Part shown: positions 57,965 through 64,000 of the stretch, one piece after another
Layout: each line of letters opens with the position of its first letter
Position numbering within the stretch: the stretch's first letter is position 1
Origin: JBDSGC01 sp046594105
GTDB taxonomy: Bacteria; Acidobacteriota; Thermoanaerobaculia; Gp7-AA8
Direction: 5' to 3'
Assembly (NCBI GenBank): GCA_046594105.1
Contig: JBKJQB010000248.1
Coordinates: 1 to 64,000 of the forward strand
DNA: 64,000 nt
Position numbers and translations under genes: made by a program
The notes under the pieces: generated by a model
What the model was told of the DNA's origin: nothing
Seen by the model: the letters and a program-made list of their open reading frames with translations, nothing else
The model's database searches: none

Positions 57965-59149
57965 ATGAAACGTTGGATCTCTGTACTCATTGCTCTTGCC
58001 GTCGCCGTCCCCATGTTCGCCCAGGAAGAGGCGGGCCCCGCGGCCGCCAAGGGTGCGCAGGTCGACACAACCGGAAAGGGCTACACCGCCGCGTATGTGA
58101 TCGAAAGCAGCACCCGACAGGTTCTCTTCGAAGAGAACGCCAACGTCCCTCTCCCGACCGCTTCCATGGCCAAGATGATGACGCTGCTCATCGCCATGGA
58201 AGAGATTCGCGACGGCCGCCTCAAATTGGACACTCCCGTCACGATTTCCGCTCGCGCCAGCAAAATGGGCGGTTCGCAGGTTTATGCGAAAGATGGGCAG
58301 GTTTTCCCGCTGCAGACGCTGCTCGCCACGACGATGATTCAGTCTGCCAACGACACCGCCCAGGCCATCGCTGAGAAAATCGGCGGATCGTCGGAGAACT
58401 TCGCAGACCTCATGAATCAGCGGGCCAAAGCCCTGGGGCTGAAGGACACCAACTTCTATGATCCGCATGGTCTGCCCAACGTGAAGGACCCAAAGAGAAT
58501 CAACACCATGAGCGCCCACGATCTCGCCATCCTGGGGCTGGAAGTCATGAAGTACCCGTTGATGCGTGAGTACGCCAAGATGCCCACCATGCCGTTTACC
58601 AACGCCACCTTCACCTCGGGATTGACCAATCCCAACCATCTGGTCAATCCGAAGAAACAGGATTACTTCCCCGACGCCACCGGCTTGAAGACCGGCTACT
58701 CCGGCCCGGCCGGATATTGCATCACCGCCTCGGCCAAGCGCGGAGAGATGGAGCTGGTCGCGGTGGTCATGGGAGCGCGGGCCAATCGTGGGCCGCTCAG
58801 CTCTTTCGGCATCGCCTCCAAGCTGTTCTCGAACGCCTTCGCCAACTACAACATGACGACCGTCCTCAAGAAGGGCGCGTCCGTCGGTACCGCGGTCGTC
58901 AGTGATGGAACCGAGAAGACCGTCGGCGCCGTTGCCTCGGCTGACGCCAAGGCTCTGGTCAAGCGCGGACAGGAAGGAAGCGTGAAGGTTGCGTTCGCGG
59001 CCTCCCCCCTGACCGCTCCTGTGCGCGCCGGACAGCAGGTCGGTACCATCGCTGTGCAGCAGGATGGGAAGACCATCAGCAAGGTTCCTGCACTGGCAGT
59101 TGCTGCAGTCGCTCAGCAGCCCGGCTGGAAGAAATTCTGGCCGTTCTGA
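57965..59149 (+). CDS. dacA: D-alanyl-D-alanine carboxypeptidase (PBP5/DacA-like)
   Basis: A 394-residue exported peptidoglycan DD-carboxypeptidase (S11). Signal peptide WISVLIALAVAVPMFAQ, then the three penicillin-binding motifs: S67-x-x-K70 (TASMAKMM), SAN (127-129) and KTG (242-244). The C-terminal PBP5_C beta domain is present and ends in an amphipathic KKFWPF tail. It removes the terminal D-Ala from pentapeptides. A terminator hairpin starts shortly after the stop and overlaps the 3' end of purN. Confidence 0.93.
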   Translation: MKRWISVLIALAVAVPMFAQEEAGPAAAKGAQVDTTGKGYTAAYVIESSTRQVLFEENANVPLPTASMAKMMTLLIAMEEIRDGRLKLDTPVTISARASKMGGSQVYAKDGQVFPLQTLLATTMIQSANDTAQAIAEKIGGSSENFADLMNQRAKALGLKDTNFYDPHGLPNVKDPKRINTMSAHDLAILGLEVMKYPLMREYAKMPTMPFTNATFTSGLTNPNHLVNPKKQDYFPDATGLKTGYSGPAGYCITASAKRGEMELVAVVMGARANRGPLSSFGIASKLFSNAFANYNMTTVLKKGASVGTAVVSDGTEKTVGAVASADAKALVKRGQEGSVKVAFAASPLTAPVRAGQQVGTIAVQQDGKTISKVPALAVAAVAQQPGWKKFWPF

Positions 59150-59176
59150 GTCGAGCCAAAAGCCTTTCGACTACCC

Positions 59177-59209
59177 GCGCCGGTCAGAGAAATCTGGCCG
59201 GCGCTTTTT
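59177..59209 (+). terminator. Rho-independent terminator of dac embedded in purN
   Basis: Stem GCGCCGGTCAGA / TCTGGCCGGCGC (one G-T mismatch) with GAAA loop and then TTTTT at 59205-59209. The stem's right half is the last codons of purN on the opposite strand (APARFL). Confidence 0.85.
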
Positions 59210-59819
59210 CTTCCTCCGCAAACACCACCCTGCGGCCCTCGATGCGCCACGTGCCGCCCAGCTTCTGCAGGGCCTCGACGTAGGCCCGGTGTTCCTGCTC
59301 CAGGATCCGCTCCGAAAGCGTTGCCACGGTGTCGTCGTCGTGAACCGGCACCTCGCGCTGCACCACAACCGGTCCGCCGTCGAGGCTCTCATCGACGAAG
59401 TGGACGGTACATCCGCTCACCTTGACGCCGTACGTCAGCGCCTGCGCCTGCGCATCCACTCCGGGAAATGAGGGGAGAAGCGCTGGATGGATATTGAGGA
59501 CGCGGTTGCGGTACCGCTCCACGAATGCCGGGGACAACAGGCGCATGTATCCGGCAAGCACCAGGTAATCCGGGCGAACTTCCTCGAGGATTTTGGAGAG
59601 GTCGGCCTCATGCCCCGCACGGGTGCGGTAGTTCCGATGATCGAGCACCTCGGCGCGAAGGCCCAGCGATTCGGCCGTGGAGATCCCGGCGACATCCGGC
59701 CTGTTGGAGAACACCAGAACGATCTCGGCATTCAGTTCGCGCCGCTCGATGGCGTCGTGGATGGCCCGGAAATTCGATCCCCGGCCAGAGAGCAGGATGG
59801 CGAGACGCATCGCAGGCAT
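59184..59819 (-). CDS. purN: Phosphoribosylglycinamide formyltransferase
   Basis: A 211-residue folate-dependent GAR transformylase. Nucleotide motif LAILLSGRGSNFRAI; folate motif VLNIHPALLPSFPG with catalytic His, and VHFVDESLDGGPVV containing the catalytic Asp. Nine bases downstream of purM, so part of a purM-purN unit. Confidence 0.95.
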   Translation of the reverse strand: MPAMRLAILLSGRGSNFRAIHDAIERRELNAEIVLVFSNRPDVAGISTAESLGLRAEVLDHRNYRTRAGHEADLSKILEEVRPDYLVLAGYMRLLSPAFVERYRNRVLNIHPALLPSFPGVDAQAQALTYGVKVSGCTVHFVDESLDGGPVVVQREVPVHDDDTVATLSERILEQEHRAYVEALQKLGGTWRIEGRRVVFAEEEKAPARFL

Positions 59820-59828
59820 CCGCAGCGC

Positions 59829-60893
59829 TCACTCGATCCACGAGGCGAAGCCGGCGGGCGGGACGTCATAGACCACCTTCCCGCTCCCGGCCACGACGTT
59901 CCCGAGAAAGAAGAACTTCTGACCTGCCTGTGAAAGGTGACGGGTCACCAGGTCAACCTGATCGACACCCACCATCAGCACCATGCCAATGCCCATGTTG
60001 AAGACGCGCAGCATCTCGTCGCGCTCGACATTTCCCTTTTCGAAGATGGCCCGGAAGATGGGGAGCACAGGCCACGATCCGAGTTTGATCCGCGCGTCGA
60101 GCGCAGGCGGAAGCACGCGCGGGACGTTGTCGGTCAGGCCGCCGCCTGTGATGTGAGCCATGGCATGAATGGCTCGCTGCTCCACCAGCGGCATCAGCGG
60201 CCCGAGGTACGAAAGATGCGGCGCCAGCAGCGCTTCGCCGATCGTGCCCACTCCCGGAAGCACGGTGTGGTAGTCATGGCCGGAGCGATCGATCAGAACC
60301 TTGCGCGCCAGAGAGAAGCCATTGGTGTGCAGCCCCGCTGAGGGAAGACCGATCAGCACGTCCCCCTCGCGGACCGCTTTGGCGTCGATCAGTTTCGATT
60401 CGTCCACGACCCCGACGATGAAGCCGGCGATGTCGTAGTCGTCATCGCCGTAGAAGCCCGGCATCTCCGCAGTCTCTCCGCCGATGAGGGCACAACCGTT
60501 CTCGGTGCAGGCGCGTCCCATCCCGCGCACCACATCGGCCATCACCTTCGGGCGCAGCCGCCCGGTGGCGTAATAGTCGAGGAAGAACAGCGGCCGCGCT
60601 CCCTGAACGAGAATGTCGTTGACGCAGTGCGAGACCAGGTCGTAGCCGACGGTGTCGTGAATCTTCATCGCCTGGGCCACGCGGATTTTGGTGCCGACGC
60701 CGTCTGTGGACGAGACCAGCACCGGTTTCTCCATCCCGGAAAACGAGGCGCGAAAGAGTCCGCCGAAGGAGCCGATGTCGGACATCACGTCGGGGGTGAA
60801 CGTCCGGCGGGCGATCTGACGGACCTCTTTGAGCGCCTCATCCTGGGCGTCGATGTCGACGCCCGCGTCGCGATAACTGGTCCGATCGGTCAC
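59829..60893 (-). CDS. purM: Phosphoribosylformylglycinamidine cyclo-ligase
   Basis: A 354-residue AIR synthetase. It closes the imidazole ring in purine synthesis. Motifs: YRDAGVDIDAQDEAL at the start, SSTDGVGTK near residue 60, CVNDILVQGARPLFFLDYYA and GGETAEMPGFY. Transcribed ahead of purN; divergent from the small membrane gene at 60920. Confidence 0.95.
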   Translation of the reverse strand: MTDRTSYRDAGVDIDAQDEALKEVRQIARRTFTPDVMSDIGSFGGLFRASFSGMEKPVLVSSTDGVGTKIRVAQAMKIHDTVGYDLVSHCVNDILVQGARPLFFLDYYATGRLRPKVMADVVRGMGRACTENGCALIGGETAEMPGFYGDDDYDIAGFIVGVVDESKLIDAKAVREGDVLIGLPSAGLHTNGFSLARKVLIDRSGHDYHTVLPGVGTIGEALLAPHLSYLGPLMPLVEQRAIHAMAHITGGGLTDNVPRVLPPALDARIKLGSWPVLPIFRAIFEKGNVERDEMLRVFNMGIGMVLMVGVDQVDLVTRHLSQAGQKFFFLGNVVAGSGKVVYDVPPAGFASWIE

Positions 60894-60919
60894 CGCGCGC
60901 GATTATAGTTCCAGCACCC

Positions 60920-61402
60920 ATGGCGCAATTTCTTCTCATCACCACACTTCTCTCGATCGCCGGACTCCTCGGCACCATCGGCATCGGCTTCTTCGCGGGG
61001 CCCGGTCACACCGCCCAGCACATCCTGGTGGCACTGGGCACCGTCGTGATCGGCCTGTTCTCGCAGTCCATGACCATGTTCTTCTTCATCGGCACTGGAA
61101 AAGAGATCAAAGAGGCCTCCCATCAGAATGCGGTCGTCGTCGAGCGCACCAAGCAGTTCAAGAAGCAGGTCTTCCCCACCGCCATGTACGCGATGGGCGT
61201 CCTGATGGTGACCTTCATCATGGGTGGCGGGGTCGCCAGCGGAAAGACCCCGCGCTGGCTGCACCTCGGCATGGCCCTCGTTTCGATCGCCATGTACGGA
61301 CGGGCCTACTGGGTGCAGTTGCGCGCGATGATGGAGAACGCACAACTGATGGAGCAGTACCTGAAGGAAGAGACGCCGAATCCTTCCCTGCCGTCGTCGT
61401 GA
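60920..61402 (+). CDS. Membrane protein, unknown
   Basis: A 160-residue protein with three to four membrane helices (residues 3-26, 32-56, 88-108, 113-130) and a cytoplasmic Lys/Glu-rich loop (KEIKEASHQNAVVVERTKQF). No family recognised, although acidobacterial genomes often have short proteins of this kind. Divergent from purM across 26 bases, and repeat C2 follows. Confidence 0.7.
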   Translation: MAQFLLITTLLSIAGLLGTIGIGFFAGPGHTAQHILVALGTVVIGLFSQSMTMFFFIGTGKEIKEASHQNAVVVERTKQFKKQVFPTAMYAMGVLMVTFIMGGGVASGKTPRWLHLGMALVSIAMYGRAYWVQLRAMMENAQLMEQYLKEETPNPSLPSS

Positions 61403-61434
61403 TGCGAAAGGATCGGAGCGCCTTTCTCGCCACT

Positions 61435-61553
61435 CGTCATCCTGAGCCGCGCAGACGGCGAAGGATCTGCAACGACCCAACTGTCGCCAGCAACATCCTC
61501 GTGATTGCAGATCCTTCGCTTCCCGCCCGCCACCCACGCCGCTCAGGATGACG
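61435..61553 (+). repeat. MITE-like inverted-repeat element family C, copy 2
   Basis: 119-bp copy in opposite orientation to copy 1. The small ORF it contains (beginning MAGGKRRICNHED on the minus strand) is also found in copy 1 and is a by-product of the repeat. Confidence 0.92.
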
Positions 61554-61568
61554 GTTGAAGAAATTTCT

Positions 61569-62630
61569 TCACGCCCGATAGAGCGCGGCGCCCCAATGCA
61601 GGCCTGACCCCAGGGCGGTGAAGCAGATCAGCATGCCGGGTTTGATGGTCCCGTTCTCCAGCGATTCGTGGAAAAGGATCGGCAGCGTCCCGGCCGTGGT
61701 GTTGCCATAGCGCTCGATGTTGTGTGGCACCTTCTCCGACGGCAGACCCAGGTGTTTCCCCACCGCCTCGACGATGCGCAGGTTGGCCTGATGGATCAGC
61801 AGGACGTCGATGCTGTCGACTTCCACGGACGCCGCCGCGCACACTTCGCGCACCGACTCCGGCATCTTCGAGACTGCCTGCCGGAAAACCTCGCGCCCCT
61901 CCATGACCGGAACGGGATCCCCCCCGTCGACTTGATCGCAATCGACATACGGCCGGCGCCGGAAGCCCACACCTTTTACGTACAAGGCCTCCAGTCCGTT
62001 GCCGGAGGTGAAGAGTCGCGCGGCCAGCAGTCCTCGGCGATCGTCTTCCATCCCTTCCACCACCACCGCGCCGGCGCCGTCGCCGAAAAGCACGATCCGA
62101 TCGCGGTAGAGCGTGTTGATGGCGTTCTCTTCCGGCGTCACCTCGCGATTCTCCAGGCCGATGGTGGTGTCCCAGCCGTTTTTCCACGGCATGAAGGGCG
62201 TGTGCACGTCGCCGCCAATCAGGAGGATCTTTCGGTACTTGCCGCTCTTGATGAGGGAGTCGGCGAGGTCGAGGCCGTACAGAAAGCCAGAACATTGCTG
62301 CCGGATGTCGAACGTGGGAATCGACTCGGAGAGCCCGAGAGCGGCCTGGACCAGCGGCCCATTTCCGGGAAAGAAGAAGTCGGGAGTCATGGTGGCGAAG
62401 ATGACGGCGTCGATGTTCGAGGGCACGAGACCGGCCGCCTGCAGCGCTCCGCGGGCGGCAGTGATCCCGAGCTCCGAGGAACCCTGCCCCGGATCGGCAT
62501 AGCGGCGCTCGGAGATCCCGCTGCGGGAACGGATCCACTCGTCGGTGGTGTCCATGATGCGAGCGAGCTTGTCGTTGCCGACGACATTCTTCGGGACGCC
62601 GATCCCGCTGCCGGTGATCACGCTTTTCAT
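61569..62630 (-). CDS. fabH: Beta-ketoacyl-ACP synthase III (FabH-like)
   Basis: A 353-residue thiolase-fold synthase. The catalytic triad is C113 (QQCSGFLYG), H280 (LIHQANLRI) and N310 (GNTTAGT). It is longer than E. coli FabH (317), with insertions around 150-180 and 215-240, as in FabH paralogues that take other acyl starters. It would condense acyl-CoA with malonyl-ACP. Downstream of hslO on the same strand. Confidence 0.88.
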   Translation of the reverse strand: MKSVITGSGIGVPKNVVGNDKLARIMDTTDEWIRSRSGISERRYADPGQGSSELGITAARGALQAAGLVPSNIDAVIFATMTPDFFFPGNGPLVQAALGLSESIPTFDIRQQCSGFLYGLDLADSLIKSGKYRKILLIGGDVHTPFMPWKNGWDTTIGLENREVTPEENAINTLYRDRIVLFGDGAGAVVVEGMEDDRRGLLAARLFTSGNGLEALYVKGVGFRRRPYVDCDQVDGGDPVPVMEGREVFRQAVSKMPESVREVCAAASVEVDSIDVLLIHQANLRIVEAVGKHLGLPSEKVPHNIERYGNTTAGTLPILFHESLENGTIKPGMLICFTALGSGLHWGAALYRA

Positions 62631-62702
62631 GGAAGAGAGAAGAATACCGCCGTTCCGGTTGATCCGGCAGTCACCACTGATGCGTGCGGATCATGCGAAT
62701 GA

Positions 62703-63584
62703 TCAGACGTCGTGCCGTGGGGCCAGCACGCTCAGGTCGTCCGCGGTGAAGCGATACTTCCTCCCACAGAACTGGCAGACCACTTCTGAGCCGCCTTGAT
62801 CGATCATCTCCTGCAGCTCCTCGGCGGAGAACAGGGCCAGCGGAGCGAGTGCCCGCTCCGCGGTGCAGGGACAGGAGTAGCTGAGCGGAACGTTGAAGCT
62901 CTCATCGATCTGCTTGTAGTCGCAGCCCTGAAGCACAGTGGCCACAACATCCTCGATGGACATCTTGTCGATCAGCGTGCTGAGCGGCGGCGCTTCCTTT
63001 ACCCGCTGCTCGACTCGGGCGATGGAGCTTTCGGTGGCGTGGGGAAAGGCCTGAATGATCAGGCCCCCCGCCGCCGCGACCCCTTCGCGACGATTGAGCA
63101 CGCCGAGGAGTACGGCGGAGGAGATCTGTTCCGAGGTGGCCAGATAGTGCGTGAGCTCTTCGGCCACGCCACCGCCCTTGAGCAGAAGTTGCGAGGTGTA
63201 GGGCTTTCCGGCTGGAGGGGTTCCGCGCATCACCGTCAGCATTCCCTCGCCGATGGCGTGTCCGACGTCGAGAGCGGGGTCCATCGGCGCGGGATCGGCG
63301 ACATATCCACGGGCGGCCCCAGCGACGTTGCCCTCGGCGATCATCACTCCGAGCGGTCCGTTGCCGTGGAAGCGCAGAGTGACCGCTTGATTGCGGAGGT
63401 TCTTTTCCAGCAGGCGGGCCAGCAGGAGAGCGCCGGTCAGCGCCCGGCCCAGTGCGTCGGTGGCCACGGGAGCGAGGTCCAGGAGCTCGCGAGCTCTCTC
63501 GACCGTCTGGGTGGTCTGGGCCGCGAGCACGCGGAAGTTGCCGCCCTCCGCCATCCCCTGGATCAACCGGTCCTGACGTTTCAT
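62703..63584 (-). CDS. hslO: Redox-regulated chaperone Hsp33
   Basis: A 293-residue Hsp33. The C-terminal redox switch is complete: C238-P-C240 and C270-QF-C273, which bind zinc when reduced and form disulfides under oxidative stress. Conserved segment GPLGVMIAEGNVAGAARGYV near residue 77. Transcribed toward fabH. Confidence 0.95.
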   Translation of the reverse strand: MKRQDRLIQGMAEGGNFRVLAAQTTQTVERARELLDLAPVATDALGRALTGALLLARLLEKNLRNQAVTLRFHGNGPLGVMIAEGNVAGAARGYVADPAPMDPALDVGHAIGEGMLTVMRGTPPAGKPYTSQLLLKGGGVAEELTHYLATSEQISSAVLLGVLNRREGVAAAGGLIIQAFPHATESSIARVEQRVKEAPPLSTLIDKMSIEDVVATVLQGCDYKQIDESFNVPLSYSCPCTAERALAPLALFSAEELQEMIDQGGSEVVCQFCGRKYRFTADDLSVLAPRHDV

Positions 63585-63664
63585 CGCACCGGGAAACCGC
63601 GCGATTCCGACATTTGTTTCGAGCGGCTCGCCCCTTGCTACCTTCGTTCCGAGGGAGAGTGATC

Positions 63665-64000
63665 ATGAAACGAATTCTGCTGACCGGTCTGGCAGTCACC
63701 TTCGCGCTCGTTTCCACGTCCTGCGTGAAGAAGGAGTCGAATGGCTCCCATCAGGTCATCGAGCCCTCTCCAGCGACGAAAGATGCCGCCCGACGTGCGG
63801 GAGAACAAGCGAAAGAATCCGGCGAACAGCTGAAAGAGACCGCACGAAAAATTAACGACTCCGAGGCGATGCAGCAGATCAAGGCCGGCGCGAAGGAAGC
63901 GGGACGCGGACTCAAGGAGCAGGCGGGAGTGGTGGCCGAAAAGGCTGGGGAGAAACTGCAGGAAGTCGGAAGAAACGTCCAACGCGATGCGGCCGCCAGT
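63665..64000 (+). CDS. Lipoprotein-like helical protein (3' end outside window)
   Basis: The first 112 codons are visible. A signal (ILLTGLAVTFALVS) leads to a near-lipobox STSC with Cys20. The rest is a charged, Ala/Gly/Lys/Glu-rich amphipathic helix with a repeating AGE-type pattern (AKESGEQLKETARK, AKEAGRGLKEQAG), similar to YtxH or apolipoprotein-like envelope proteins. Function unknown. GGGAG precedes the ATG. Confidence 0.75.
   Translation, partial: MKRILLTGLAVTFALVSTSCVKKESNGSHQVIEPSPATKDAARRAGEQAKESGEQLKETARKINDSEAMQQIKAGAKEAGRGLKEQAGVVAEKAGEKLQEVGRNVQRDAAAS

Overview
The window is a high-GC, gene-dense bacterial chromosome segment with no phage, IS, CRISPR or rRNA. It has one tRNA gene, about 50 protein genes and several families of dispersed intergenic palindromic repeats. 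The gene mix suggests an aerobic, Gram-negative-type heterotroph, most likely an Acidobacteriota member. Supporting points are an eukaryote-like NAD-dependent isocitrate dehydrogenase, a fused AhbA-AhbB-like siroheme decarboxylase, many TPR/zinc-ribbon proteins, three ECF sigma operons, and KGG and DUF4097 proteins. This is inference; no rRNA or ribosomal protein marker is present to fix it.

Layout. 1-11.3 kb: a flavoprotein disulfide oxidoreductase cut by the window edge, coupled to a GH144-like glycoamylase; both are divergent from a giant cyclic beta-1,2-glucan synthase. 11.5-18.9 kb: tRNA-Ser(GCU), a FAD/Rieske oxidoreductase, a KGG stress protein, a lipoprotein cyclophilin with a TTG start, a phosphotransferase overlapping isocitrate dehydrogenase, a DUF309 protein and the AhbAB-like protein. 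18.9-26.8 kb: parvulin, dnaB, an NfeD/slipin/unknown operon, and a KDPG-aldolase gene followed by a fused AmnA-type dioxygenase/RidA protein. 26.9-37.7 kb: GGDEF-EAL protein, glycosyltransferase, Trm112-like protein, O-antigen-ligase-like protein, an ECF sigma/anti-sigma/DUF4097 operon, a zinc-ribbon TPR protein and 3-hydroxyacyl-CoA dehydrogenase. 37.8-49.3 kb: a zinc-ribbon ATPase-domain protein, a CnrYXH-like sigma operon, two exported proteins, a CDF transporter, purE and purD, and a third sigma/anti-sigma operon with a secretin-N-domain protein. 49.4-64 kb: PolX with a degenerate polymerase site, pyrF, a propeller gene broken by an amber codon, HNH nuclease, DHFR-like protein, ABC exporter, D-Ala-D-Ala carboxypeptidase, purN and purM, a fabH-type synthase, hslO and a lipoprotein cut by the right edge.

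Themes. Envelope sensing dominates: three ECF sigma factors are each overlapped by a membrane anti-sigma gene and an exported partner, alongside cyclic glucan, O-antigen, peptidoglycan and membrane-proteolysis genes. Purine synthesis is split into purD-purE and purM-purN. The least ordinary items are the dioxygenase/RidA fusion, the apparently polymerase-dead PolX, the zinc-ribbon ATPase-domain protein lacking a phospho-accepting His, the amber-interrupted propeller gene, and the repeat families, two copies of which form near-identical inverted 119-bp elements around dac-purN-purM.
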